Positions 19,627 to 28,163 are shown, numbered from the stretch's first letter. The stretch: 64,000 nt of DNA from Agarilytica sp045430345 (GCA_045430345.1 JAILXT010000002.1:310001-374000); one strand, 5' to 3'. The notes: generated by a model from the sequence alone, not told the origin. Numbers and translations are program-made.

Positions 19627-20263
19627 CGCTTTGCGTCAGTCCGTCGTGATCTTGTTGCTGTTTGTAGTGGCGGGCTGTGCCAATGTGGGCGGCAAAAAAC
19701 CCAAAGATAAAGCAGATGAAGCGCAAGACGACGGGGTAGAAGTTCCGTTTGTGCTTATCCCCAATCCCTACTTGCCAGGTGTCGTGCCGGAACCCGCAAA
19801 GCGTGAATACACGAGCATCAAAGGGTTGATGAATGAAAAAAAATGGGCACAAGCAAAAGGCCTATTAAATTTAATGGTTGAAACATATCCAAGTCTTTCA
19901 GGCCCCTATATTAACCTTGGGATTGTGCATCATATTTTGGGTGAGTATGAGCAGGCAGAAAAAGCGCTGAAATTTGCGATAGAAACCAACCCTAATAATC
20001 TCGATGCCTATGCGCGTTTGGGATTTTTGTATCGTGAACTGGGGCGTTTTTCCGACGCAGAAGCAATCTACCTAAAAGCGCTCGCGATATGGCCACACCA
20101 CTTAGCCTCTGCACGCAACCTGGGTATTTTGTATGATTTGTATATGGGGCGTTTTGACGAAGCGTTAGTGTATTATCAGCTCAGCCAAAAAATTGCAGGC
20201 GGGGAAGATAGAGAGTTAAAGGGATGGATTGTTGATTTGCAACGCAGGATGAAAACGCCATGA
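19613..20263 (+). CDS. TPR lipoprotein (GltE/AglT-like size and architecture)
   Basis: 216 residues from ATG 19613, which lies behind a TGGAG ribosome site and overlaps the previous gene by 14 nt. An upstream in-frame start is less likely because it would bury the signal sequence. The lipobox VAGC is near residue 22. Three TPR units follow at about 95-200 (YINLGIVHHILGEYEQAEKALKFAI, YARLGFLYRELGRFSDAEAIYLKAL, SARNLGILYDLYMGRFDEALVYY). Its size and layout resemble the small TPR lipoprotein of the Myxococcus gliding complex. Its stop overlaps the next start (ATGA). Confidence 0.82.
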   Translation: MRYSNALRQSVVILLLFVVAGCANVGGKKPKDKADEAQDDGVEVPFVLIPNPYLPGVVPEPAKREYTSIKGLMNEKKWAQAKGLLNLMVETYPSLSGPYINLGIVHHILGEYEQAEKALKFAIETNPNNLDAYARLGFLYRELGRFSDAEAIYLKALAIWPHHLASARNLGILYDLYMGRFDEALVYYQLSQKIAGGEDRELKGWIVDLQRRMKTP

Positions 20264-20841
20264 AGTTCGTCTTAATGTTATCGCTGTTGATTAGCAGCGC
20301 TGTGTTTGCTCAAGAAAATATCCAGGATTTAGTGGCGGAACCCACGGTTGCAAGCTCGGAAGAATTCAGTGCAGACGACGGTGTTGTGTTACAAGGTACT
20401 GATGATCAAATAAAAGATGACGCTTCGATAAAATTCGACACGAACGAAGAGTCATTCGATGAGCCAGTTGCAGAGCAGGTGGCGGTACCCACAGTAGCGG
20501 GTGAAATAGAAAATGAGGTGGATAACCGCGTTGAAGAAAAAGCGCTTACGACCGTAGAAGACATTCCCGCGGCTTCTGAGGTGATGCCAGAAGTGGAGTA
20601 TGAGCAGCACCCAGCGCAAACCGCAAAACGTGGTAGCGAGGTGGTGAATTTAAGTGCCACTATCGTCGGTAACCAAGAGCAACCAACAGTTCTTTACATT
20701 GTGCCGTGGAAACCTGCGGAAGATACCACCATACTGTATTTGCCTTTGAGTTCTAAAGCGATGGAGCATATCTTTGGGCATGTTGAGCGCGTTGAGCACC
20801 AACGACAAGTACAGTATATCGACCAGTTGGATAAGCAGTAA
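20260..20841 (+). CDS. Small exported acidic protein of the TPR-TolQR operon
   Basis: 193 residues with a signal peptide ending near VFA-QE (residue 18). An acidic low-complexity region (about 20-125, many Glu, Asp and Val) is followed by a short structured C-terminus with VLYIVPWKPAEDTTILYLPLSSKAME and a basic coiled end. It overlaps the preceding gene by ATGA. I do not recognise the family. The position just upstream of the TolQ-type motor suggests a periplasmic linker or adaptor. Confidence 0.7.
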   Translation: MKFVLMLSLLISSAVFAQENIQDLVAEPTVASSEEFSADDGVVLQGTDDQIKDDASIKFDTNEESFDEPVAEQVAVPTVAGEIENEVDNRVEEKALTTVEDIPAASEVMPEVEYEQHPAQTAKRGSEVVNLSATIVGNQEQPTVLYIVPWKPAEDTTILYLPLSSKAMEHIFGHVERVEHQRQVQYIDQLDKQ

Positions 20842-20941
20842 TCAGTTTTCATGTTTACCATGACAGTTCAGGTAATCGTGAATATACTTTCTTAAGCATT
20901 TACGTTAAGTAAACAAAGCAATTTTTCGGAGGCATTGCTTT

Positions 20942-21604
20942 ATGAATTCAGTGATCACATTTTTTCAACAAGGTGGACCGTTCATGTACCCGATCGCTCT
21001 GGTACTGGTAATAGGTTTAGCCTTGGCCATTGAGCGTTGGGTATTTTTGACCGCCGCCAAAGGGTCTAACCGACGTGCCTTTGACCGCATGTTGCCCATG
21101 CTGCGCAAAAAGGATTACGGTGCCGTTATTGAGTTGGCGAGAAGTTCAAAAGCGCCCATCGGTCGTATCGTCGCTTCTGGTGTCGCGCGTATGCAGCAAA
21201 CACCACGTCGTGACGAAATTGAATACGCGATGGAAGAGGGTGTTATGGAGGCTGTGCCCCGTTTGGAAAAACGCACACAGTATTTAGCGACGCTAGCGAA
21301 TATTTCAACATTGCTTGGTCTGCTAGGAACGATCATGGGGCTTATTGCGGCGTTTACCGCTGTGGCAAATGCCGACCCTTCAGAAAAGGCGACCCTGCTT
21401 TCAAACAGTATTTCCGTGGCGATGAACACAACGGCCTTCGGGTTGATGGCGGCAATTCCACTTTTACTTTTACATTCCACTTTACAAAGCAAAACCACAG
21501 AGATTGTTGACAGCCTCGAAATGGCAGGCGTGAAGTGCCTCAATATTATGTCAACGGCCACTACCTTTAGTTCACGTACGCGTCAAACCGACGCGGTGAA
21601 ATAA
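20942..21604 (+). CDS. MotA/TolQ/ExbB proton-channel family protein
   Basis: Inner-membrane stator subunit that, with ExbD/TolR partners, turns proton flow into mechanical work. 220 residues. Membrane segments lie near 13-36, 115-142 and 152-180. Polar residues expected to line the channel are present: Thr130 in LLGLLGTIMGLI and Thr163/Thr164 in MNTTAFGLMAAIP. A strong GGAGG ribosome site lies just upstream. The gene is followed by two ExbD-type genes and a TonB-like gene, a complete energy-transducing set. The closest functional analogues could be TolQ, ExbB or AglR; sequence alone does not decide. Confidence 0.93.
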   Translation: MNSVITFFQQGGPFMYPIALVLVIGLALAIERWVFLTAAKGSNRRAFDRMLPMLRKKDYGAVIELARSSKAPIGRIVASGVARMQQTPRRDEIEYAMEEGVMEAVPRLEKRTQYLATLANISTLLGLLGTIMGLIAAFTAVANADPSEKATLLSNSISVAMNTTAFGLMAAIPLLLLHSTLQSKTTEIVDSLEMAGVKCLNIMSTATTFSSRTRQTDAVK

Positions 21605-21650
21605 GTTAGGGATTCACTTTACCGGAATAATTCTCTGCTCGGCGATTGCT

Positions 21651-22208
21651 ATGCGAAAAAGACGTTTCAGAACTCAAGAAGCTGATTTAGATATCACTTC
21701 TTTTATGAATTTGATGATCATCTTGGTGCCCGTGCTCCTTATGAGCATGGTGTTCTCGCATGTCACCGTATTGGACCTTAAGCTGCCTGATCTATCCTCC
21801 GACCCAGAACAGGCTAAGCAGGATCTAAAAGATGAAACGTTAGAGCTCATTATTTTTCCAGATGAGTTGTTAGTGAATTTTCCTGCAGGGGTACCTTTAA
21901 AACGTCTTTCAAAAATAGAAGACGAAGCAACAGGTGAACTTGTTTACGACTTCAAATTACTTTCAGATACGCTGCAAGAAGTGAAACGGATGTTGGCGAA
22001 TAAAGATGTCGATAAAGACGATATTTTGATTTTGTCTCAACCGACGACGGATTATCAAACGATAGTGAAGGCAATGGATACGGTCCGTAGCTTTAAAGCT
22101 GTGCAAGCTGCGTCGGTTGTGGATGCCGAATTATTCCCCGTGATCTCGCTCGGAGATGCACCGGCAAATAACTTGACGACTGAAAAAGAGGAGAACATTT
22201 CCTCATGA
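21651..22208 (+). CDS. ExbD/TolR family protein lacking the usual membrane Asp
   Basis: 185 residues with a short basic cytoplasmic end, one membrane segment near 18-40 and a periplasmic domain. In ExbD and TolR an Asp at the start of the membrane helix carries protons (typical FID or YID). Here the equivalent position reads SFMNLMIIL, so the residue is Asn20. The periplasmic part has the ExbD-like pattern (LELIIFPDELLV, ILSQPTTDYQTIVKAMDTVRS). It is 46 nt after the ExbB gene and overlaps the next ExbD gene by ATGA. Confidence 0.88.
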   Translation: MRKRRFRTQEADLDITSFMNLMIILVPVLLMSMVFSHVTVLDLKLPDLSSDPEQAKQDLKDETLELIIFPDELLVNFPAGVPLKRLSKIEDEATGELVYDFKLLSDTLQEVKRMLANKDVDKDDILILSQPTTDYQTIVKAMDTVRSFKAVQAASVVDAELFPVISLGDAPANNLTTEKEENISS

Positions 22209-22732
22209 AGCAGTCAATACGTGCCAAACGCATGGAACGGCATCATCGCCGCACCAATAATCAATCGAAGCTAAATCTCGTATCCCTTATGGATATCTTC
22301 ACGATCTTGGTGTTTTTCCTATTGGTGAACTCTTCTGAAGTGGAAGTGCTTCAGAGCAATAAAGATATTAAATTACCCGCATCAGTTGCCGAAAAAAAAC
22401 CCGAGACGAATCTCGTGGTGATGGTTAGTTCTGAAGAGATTTTGGTGGGTGGGCGCAAAGTTACAAGCGTTAAACAGGCGATGAAGTCCGAAGGTAACGA
22501 AATAACGTTGTTATCAAAAGAACTTAAGTACCTAGCGTCGAGAAAACCATACCGTGACGTTAAAGAGCAGGAAAAAGGCCGTGATGTGACGATTATGGGC
22601 GACGAAAAAATCCCGTATGCCCTGCTGAAAAAAATCATGACGACTTGTGCAAAGTCAGATTATCGCAATATTTCGCTAGCGGTAAGCCAAGTGCCAGACG
22701 ACGCCATGCCGGTGCCAGGGGTGGAGGGCTAA
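22205..22732 (+). CDS. ExbD/TolR family protein with intact proton-carrier Asp
   Basis: 175 residues. The basic N-terminus (RAKRMERHHRRTNN) leads into LNLVSLMDIFTILVFFLLV, where Asp30 occupies the proton-carrying position. The periplasmic domain contains VVMVSSEEILVGG and VTIMGDEKIPYALLKKIM, typical of ExbD. It overlaps the upstream ExbD gene by ATGA and is separated from the TonB-like gene by a single base. The pair of unequal ExbD proteins suggests a heteromeric stator. Confidence 0.92.
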   Translation: MKQSIRAKRMERHHRRTNNQSKLNLVSLMDIFTILVFFLLVNSSEVEVLQSNKDIKLPASVAEKKPETNLVVMVSSEEILVGGRKVTSVKQAMKSEGNEITLLSKELKYLASRKPYRDVKEQEKGRDVTIMGDEKIPYALLKKIMTTCAKSDYRNISLAVSQVPDDAMPVPGVEG

Positions 22733-22733
22733 G

Positions 22734-23684
22734 ATGGCGAGAAACATAGCAGCCCCTAACTTACAGCTCCCTTGGAGCTCGATGGTTCAAGACGATAAAC
22801 GGTATTGGAATGTTTTTGTTATTCTGCTTATCCCGTTTTTGATTTTCAGTGTTGCGATACCGTTGATCGATGTGCCGGAGCAATCACGGGAAGAGAAAGA
22901 GAAATTGCCTCCGCAACTAGCTAAAGTCGTGCTTGAGAAAAAGGAGCTGCCAAAGCCAACCCCGAAACCAACGCCCAAGCCTAAAAAAGAAGAGAAGAAA
23001 GAAAAAAAGAAAGAAGAGAAAAAGGAAGAGCCTAAAAAAGAAGATAAGCCCAAGCCCACGCCTCCCCCAGCAAAATTGGTAGAGAAGGCGAGAGAGCAGG
23101 CGCAAGATGAAATTAATCAGTTCGCTGATCAGCTCTCCGATCTTAGAGATTCTTTTGACCTTTCAGAGGTGAACGCAGAGCTTACACAAGGCACTGGCGA
23201 AGCTGCAGAGCTTAATCGCGATATTATTTCGAGCGGTGCGAAGAAAGGCAGTGGAGGCATTAATACGTCCAACCTTAGCCGTGATACGGGTGGCGTTGCC
23301 GTCTCCGCGAAGAAAACAGCCGCGGCCGTCCAAAGCAAGTTAAAAACTGGCGACGGCAAAGCGCCCGCCGTTGTTCAAACATCGGCAGACCGCTCCTCAC
23401 GTAGCCAAGAAGAGATTCGTAAGGTTATGGATAAAAATAAGGGCGCGATTTATGCCATCTACAACCGCGCACTTAGGAAAAACCCCGCACTCGAAGGCAA
23501 GGTCCAGTTCAAAATCGAAATCGACAGTACGGGCCGAGTACTTAATGTCTCAATCGTTTCCAGTGATTTAAATGACCCTGCTTTAGAGCGGAAGTTGATG
23601 TCACGAATTCGGCTTATCAACTTTGGTTCGAAAGAGGTGCTAAAAACAGTCTTAAATTACGATATGGACTTCTTACCGTATTAG
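22734..23684 (+). CDS. TonB-like energy transducer with AgmX/PglI-type C-terminus
   Basis: 316 residues. One membrane segment lies at about 26-44. A Pro/Lys/Glu-rich rod follows at about 63-115 (PKPTPKPTPKPKK then repeated Glu-Lys), as in TonB and TolA. A linker with helical stretches leads to a C-terminal domain at about 215-316 containing IRKVMDKNKGAIYAIYNRALRK and VQFKIEIDSTGRV. This C-terminal pattern is that of the AgmX/PglI (GltJ/GltG) family first described in Myxococcus gliding. It should span the periplasm and pass force from the ExbB/ExbD motor to the TPR lipoproteins. It is the last gene of the operon. Confidence 0.88.
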   Translation: MARNIAAPNLQLPWSSMVQDDKRYWNVFVILLIPFLIFSVAIPLIDVPEQSREEKEKLPPQLAKVVLEKKELPKPTPKPTPKPKKEEKKEKKKEEKKEEPKKEDKPKPTPPPAKLVEKAREQAQDEINQFADQLSDLRDSFDLSEVNAELTQGTGEAAELNRDIISSGAKKGSGGINTSNLSRDTGGVAVSAKKTAAAVQSKLKTGDGKAPAVVQTSADRSSRSQEEIRKVMDKNKGAIYAIYNRALRKNPALEGKVQFKIEIDSTGRVLNVSIVSSDLNDPALERKLMSRIRLINFGSKEVLKTVLNYDMDFLPY

Positions 23685-23802
23685 CTGTTGTTTACCTATT
23701 AGCGGCAGCGTTTCATATAGAGAGGCGTGTTGTGGACTTAGGCCGTGTTTCTTTTGTTTTTCCCATTTTTTTGCGTGCTTTGTTCTCTGTCAGGCCCTAT
23801 GT

Positions 23803-23819
23803 CCCCATCGCAGATGGGG
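23803..23819 (+). terminator. Hairpin after the TPR-TolQR operon
   Basis: CCCCATC (23803-23809) and GATGGGG (23813-23819) form a 7 bp stem with a GCA loop. It is followed by CACCCTTTC rather than a clean T run, so termination strength is doubtful. It lies 119 bp after the last operon gene and 27 bp before the next start, where it could also shape that leader. Confidence 0.4.
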
Positions 23820-23845
23820 CACCCTTTCAGGTTAATTAAAACCTT

Positions 23846-24655
23846 ATGTCTGAAAACGTAAATATATTTCTTGAAAACGCATCGACATTTCGTCTTGGTG
23901 CATTTTTGGTTGTGTTTGTTTTCTTTTTGGTTTTTGAAAATGTTTGTCCTTTTCAGAAAGTACATACTCCTCAACTTCAACGCAGAATAACTAATCTGAT
24001 CTTGGTCTTTTTGAGCTCGCTATTGGTGCGGCTTGTACTTCCTATTACTGTGTTGGCGATGGCTGTTGTGGCGAGGGATAATGGTTGGGGCTTACTGAAT
24101 TATCTGAAAATCGATTTTCTTGTTGCGTTAATTTTGTCTGTTGTATTTTTTGATGTAGGTATTTACTGGCAGCATAGGGTTTTTCACCTAGTTCCGTTTT
24201 TATGGGCATTTCATAGAGTGCATCATGCGGATCGAGGTGTTGACGTAACAACTGGGGTTCGCTTTCACCCCATAGAGATGGTCCTGTCGGTGTTATTTAA
24301 ATTAGCTTTGGTACTGCTGCTTGGGGCAAGCCCAGAAGCGGTGTTGTTGTTTGAAATCGTACTGAATTTAAGCGCGATGTTTAGCCATTCGAATATCCGT
24401 ATTTCACCGAGGCTAGAGCCAATGATTCGGACGCTTTTTGTAACCCCGGATATGCATAGAATTCACCATTCCGTATCAGAGGCTGAAATGAATAATAATT
24501 TCGGATTTTGTTTATCTTTATGGGACAAGGTGTTTCGCTCTTATCAGCAAAGCCCGAGAGGAGATAAAAATAATATGGTGTTAGGTTTGTCTGCATACCA
24601 AGATACTCAGCCAATAAAACTCTGGTGGTGCCTGACGTTGCCGTTTAAGCGATAG
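23846..24655 (+). CDS. Sterol desaturase / fatty acid hydroxylase family protein
   Basis: 269-residue integral membrane di-iron oxygenase. The histidine boxes are complete: HRVFH at 110-114, HRVHH at 123-127, His181 in a FSHSN segment and HRIHH at 204-208. Membrane segments lie near 17-35, 50-75, 90-108 and 145-178. Members hydroxylate or desaturate lipid substrates, but the substrate here is unknown. The gene ends 14 bp from a convergent GntP permease gene. It is an isolated gene with no lipid-pathway neighbour. Confidence 0.88.
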   Translation: MSENVNIFLENASTFRLGAFLVVFVFFLVFENVCPFQKVHTPQLQRRITNLILVFLSSLLVRLVLPITVLAMAVVARDNGWGLLNYLKIDFLVALILSVVFFDVGIYWQHRVFHLVPFLWAFHRVHHADRGVDVTTGVRFHPIEMVLSVLFKLALVLLLGASPEAVLLFEIVLNLSAMFSHSNIRISPRLEPMIRTLFVTPDMHRIHHSVSEAEMNNNFGFCLSLWDKVFRSYQQSPRGDKNNMVLGLSAYQDTQPIKLWWCLTLPFKR

Positions 24656-24669
24656 GCCGCTTAGTTAAT

Positions 24670-25986
24670 TCACAACCCTAATTGAATCAATGCAATGGCG
24701 AGTATCAAGCCCAGCATAGGAATGACCGCCGTAACTGCGCCCAGCGGTAGGTAGGCGCTCTTATGCGTCTCCTTACATATTTCCCGAATTGTCGTAACCA
24801 CATAGCCGCTATGCGGAAGAGAGTCGAGCATGCCGGATGAGATAGCGGTGATTCGATGGAGGTGTTCCGGATTGGTTCCGGCTTCTAAATAATGTGGCGC
24901 TAATTCCGGTAGCGCGATGGTTTGTCCCCCGGACGCTGAACCAGTGATACCAGCGACGGTTGTGATCGCAAGCGCGGCGCCAATCAGCTGGTTACCATCC
25001 ATATTTGTTAATATTGCGACGATTCCTTCAAAGGCTGGGGATAGAATAGCTACTGCGCCAAAACCCACGACGGCTGAAGTATTGCCTATCGCCATCAACG
25101 CTCCGTAAGCGCTTTGGTCCAGAATCGATTGTGTCTGTTTTATTCTTTGGAAATTGGTGATTCCGAGTGTTGCGCACCCGGCCAGCAGTGCGACGCTAAG
25201 CGCGTTTTCCCTTAATGTTGCGTGAGTGAGTACAGAAGTGAGCAAAACGATAACAAGAGGAATAAAACCAATAAATGGGTGTGGCAACTTCTCATGATCC
25301 TGCTGAGAAAAAAGCTGCTCTTCGTTACTTATAAGGCCTAAATCTTCGTTCCTTAACCGTGCTTTTTTGATCATGTATTGAAGCCACAAAAAACCCGTCA
25401 CAGCCATAAATATTGCGACAATAAGACTCACCTCCCAGGCGGCGAATGGGCTCGTTCCCAAATATTTTATGGGTATCCAGTTCTGAATCTCAGGGGATCC
25501 TGCGGAGGTCATCGTGAATGTAACCGACCCAAATGCGAGTGTTGCAGGTAAAAAACGGTGGGGTATTTTTGCGTCTCGAAACAGGCTAGCAGCCATTGGG
25601 TATACGGAAAAGGCGACAATAAATACGCTAACACCGCCGTAAGTTAGAATCGCGCACATTGCAACGACGGAGAACACTGCGTATTTGTGGCCGAATTTCG
25701 ATACTATCCAGTGAGACAAGCTGTGTGCCGCACCGGAAGTTTCCATTAATTTACCGAATAGACTGCCAAGCAAAAACATGAAAAACCAGTTGCGAAAAAA
25801 TGTCGCGAAACCGGCGGTGTATGCCTTTACAAGGTCTTCGCTCCCGTCAGCGGAAATAAGGGTGATATCGCCGGTCACTGCGATAATAATTGCACAGAGC
25901 GGGGTTGTTAAAAACAGACTTAAACCGCGCAGTGAAAAGTAAATCAACAATGTGATTGCCGCGATCAGTCCGATCAAACTCAACAT
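24670..25986 (-). CDS. GntP family permease (downstream copy)
   Basis: 438 residues with 11-12 predicted membrane segments. GntP permeases are proton symporters for gluconate-like sugar acids or other small organic acids. Diagnostic stretches include FFMFLLGSLFGKLMETSGAA, SVTFTMTSAGSPEIQNWIP and ASGGQTIALPELAPHYL. An AAGGG ribosome site precedes the ATG. The gene lies 22 bp downstream of a paralogue of identical length and is clearly more than half identical to it by eye. No kinase or dehydrogenase gene is adjacent, so the substrate cannot be assigned. Confidence 0.9.
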   Translation of the reverse strand: MLSLIGLIAAITLLIYFSLRGLSLFLTTPLCAIIIAVTGDITLISADGSEDLVKAYTAGFATFFRNWFFMFLLGSLFGKLMETSGAAHSLSHWIVSKFGHKYAVFSVVAMCAILTYGGVSVFIVAFSVYPMAASLFRDAKIPHRFLPATLAFGSVTFTMTSAGSPEIQNWIPIKYLGTSPFAAWEVSLIVAIFMAVTGFLWLQYMIKKARLRNEDLGLISNEEQLFSQQDHEKLPHPFIGFIPLVIVLLTSVLTHATLRENALSVALLAGCATLGITNFQRIKQTQSILDQSAYGALMAIGNTSAVVGFGAVAILSPAFEGIVAILTNMDGNQLIGAALAITTVAGITGSASGGQTIALPELAPHYLEAGTNPEHLHRITAISSGMLDSLPHSGYVVTTIREICKETHKSAYLPLGAVTAVIPMLGLILAIALIQLGL

Positions 25987-26008
25987 AAAAGACCCTTTAT
26001 CATTGGTA

Positions 26009-27325
26009 CTACAATCCTAGGTTGATTAAACCGATGGCCAGAGCCAACCCTGCAAGGGGGACGACAACTGTGAGTGCAGCCATGCTGGCATAGGCTGCTT
26101 TGTGTGTTTCATTGCAAATGACGCGAATGGTTGTGACAACGTATCCATTGTGTGGCAGCGTATCCAAGGCCCCAGACGAGATCGCAGTAATGCGATGCAA
26201 GTGTTCGGGGTCCACGCCGTTTTCCAAGTAGTGAGGTGCAAGCTCAGGAAGCGCGATCGTTTGCCCTCCTGAGGCAGAGCCGGTGAGCCCCGCGATCGTT
26301 GTGATGGCAACAGCGGCGCCTATAAGGCCGTTACCATCCATGCTAGTCATGGCTGTAACGATCGTTGTAAACGCAGGTGAAAGCTTTGCCACCGCCCCGA
26401 AACCCACGACCGCAGATGTATTGCCGATCGCCATCAAGGCGCCGTATGTACCATCGCTCAGTAAGCTCGCTGCATCTTTGATATACCGGAAGTTAAGGAG
26501 CCCGAGCGCTATACAGCCAGCGAGCAGCGCAACAATTAAGCCATTTTCGGCGAGGTGTTCGTGAGCGACATACGCGGTGCCTAGGACTACGATCAGCGGC
26601 AGAAAACCGCTGATGGGGTGAGGCAGTTTGGCGATTTCGGCCTCTGTTAGCTCGGGGAGGCAGCCTCTGTCCCTACCGAAACCTTCCCCTCGTGTTTCAG
26701 CGCTCTTTACCATGTAATAGAGCCAAAGAAAGCCGACGACAGCCATAAACAAAGCGACTATTGCGCTCACCTCCCAGGCGGCAAAAGGGGTAGTGCCGAG
26801 GTATTTGATCGGGATCCAGTTTTGTATTTCGGGTGAGCCGGCGGAAGTCATGGTGAAGGTCACCGACCCGAAACCCAGTGTCGCAGGAATGAGACGATGA
26901 GGAATATTCGCATCGCGAAAAAGACTCATTGCCATGGGGTATACGGAGAACGCTACAACAAACAAGCTAACACCACCGTACGTTAGTAATACGCAGGCAC
27001 CTACAACCGAAAATACCGCGTGTTTACGGCCAAATCTCGCCATAATCCAGTGAGCCAAACTATCGGCAGCACCAGAGCCCTCCATGAGTTTTCCAAAAAG
27101 GCTACCGAGTAAAAATACAAAAAACCAAGCCTGAATAAAATTGCCGAAGCCGTCCATGTACCCGCGCATATAGCTGTCTGCACCGACGGTAGAGAAAACC
27201 GTAATATCCCCTAAGATCGCAACAAGAAATGCACAAATCGGTGCAGCGAAAAATAAGTTCATCCCCTTAAGGGAAAGGTACATAAGAAGCGCTAGGCCAC
27301 CAATAAGGCCGATAATGCTCAGCAT
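26009..27325 (-). CDS. GntP family permease (upstream copy)
   Basis: 438 residues and 11-12 membrane segments, paralogous to the next gene downstream. It shares the SVTFTMTSAGSPEIQNWIP and SGGQTIALPELAPHYLE segments. A good AAAGGA ribosome site lies before the ATG. The two genes form a leftward operon, and the pair looks like a local duplication that has diverged mainly in the loops. The substrate is unknown; gluconate, glycerate and similar hydroxy acids are family precedents. Confidence 0.9.
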   Translation of the reverse strand: MLSIIGLIGGLALLMYLSLKGMNLFFAAPICAFLVAILGDITVFSTVGADSYMRGYMDGFGNFIQAWFFVFLLGSLFGKLMEGSGAADSLAHWIMARFGRKHAVFSVVGACVLLTYGGVSLFVVAFSVYPMAMSLFRDANIPHRLIPATLGFGSVTFTMTSAGSPEIQNWIPIKYLGTTPFAAWEVSAIVALFMAVVGFLWLYYMVKSAETRGEGFGRDRGCLPELTEAEIAKLPHPISGFLPLIVVLGTAYVAHEHLAENGLIVALLAGCIALGLLNFRYIKDAASLLSDGTYGALMAIGNTSAVVGFGAVAKLSPAFTTIVTAMTSMDGNGLIGAAVAITTIAGLTGSASGGQTIALPELAPHYLENGVDPEHLHRITAISSGALDTLPHNGYVVTTIRVICNETHKAAYASMAALTVVVPLAGLALAIGLINLGL

Positions 27326-27613
27326 GGGTTATCCTTTGAGATGAAAACGATATTCGTAAGCAGCAGTTATTGTGGGGTATGGCCGGTAACCCCCTTTATT
27401 CAATTAAGCTATCTATAAGTTAAGGCTAGATCCTTTATCTTGGGATGCAAAGATCTAGAGATAATAAAATACGGTTTTATATGCCATAACCTGATGGATG
27501 GATCATGTTTGTATCGTGAGAGCCTTTATAGGTAACGGAGACGGTGACCTGGCATGACACGAAAGATACAATACATACGATCATTCTCTTTTAACTGTTC
27601 CAAAGGCTCAGCT

Positions 27614-28018
27614 ATGAAATGTGCGGTTTTAGTAATTTATATATTTATTTGCTTTCCATTTATGAGTGCTGCGTTGGCTGAAGAATCGAATGCACCGCAA
27701 TTGCGTGTCGAGAGTGACTGGTTAGACATGGCAAGAGGCTTCAAAGGCGGCAAGCTAGGCTTGGAGGTCGTTTCTGTATCGACGGATAATGAGTCCGCGC
27801 TCAATACGGTTAAAGTCGCACTGCCAAAATATGAAGAAAGAGAAATTGAAGAGGTTTTGGTGATTGGGCGCCGAGGCGGAGTTGATTACACGATAAAGCT
27901 GGACCAGCCTGTGGAAGTCATACGGGATTATGAGAATGGGCGCAGCGGCATAGTGGTTCACCTGGGTGAAAAAACACCATTTAAATTATTGATTAACTAT
28001 ATTGAGTATCGCCCCTAG
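27614..28018 (+). CDS. Small periplasmic protein with TonB-box-like motif
   Basis: 134 residues from ATG 27614, which has AAAGG upstream; a start at 27554 would put 20 residues before the signal peptide. The signal peptide ends near ALA-EE (residue 22). Residues 78-88 read IEEVLVIGRRG, very like the TonB box found at the N-terminus of many TonB-dependent receptors (EEVLVTGRR). Here it sits in the middle of a small soluble protein. I do not recognise a domain in the rest. It is divergent from the GntP operon and convergent with yebG. Confidence 0.65.
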   Translation: MKCAVLVIYIFICFPFMSAALAEESNAPQLRVESDWLDMARGFKGGKLGLEVVSVSTDNESALNTVKVALPKYEEREIEEVLVIGRRGGVDYTIKLDQPVEVIRDYENGRSGIVVHLGEKTPFKLLINYIEYRP

Positions 28019-28067
28019 CATTCTGCAGAGCCTGTTTGTTGTTTGGTATCACGGGGGGATGAATAAG

Positions 28068-28089
28068 AAAAGGCCGCCGAAAGGCGGCC
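28068..28089 (-). terminator. Rho-independent terminator of yebG
   Basis: GGCCGCC (28072-28078) and GGCGGCC (28083-28089) form a 7 bp GC stem around a 4-base loop. Read on the minus strand, the stem is followed by TTTTCTTATT. It lies about 75 bp downstream of yebG and is oriented for it. Confidence 0.75.
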
Positions 28090-28163
28090 AAGGTGATGTA
28101 GCCCAAGTGGTCGTGTGGTGGTTTGGGCTGGTGTAAAGCGTTTATTGAGACAGCAGCTAAAAA

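Noticed and set aside
22787..23105. Antisense Phe/Ser/Leu-rich frames opposite the TonB-like gene
   Set aside because: They are the complement of the Lys/Glu/Pro-rich rod and reflect composition only.
27426..27458. CTAGATC/GATCTAG inverted repeat between the GntP operon and the small periplasmic gene as an operator
   Set aside because: A 7-bp repeat with a 19-bp spacer is weak and likely by chance; no matching regulator is nearby.
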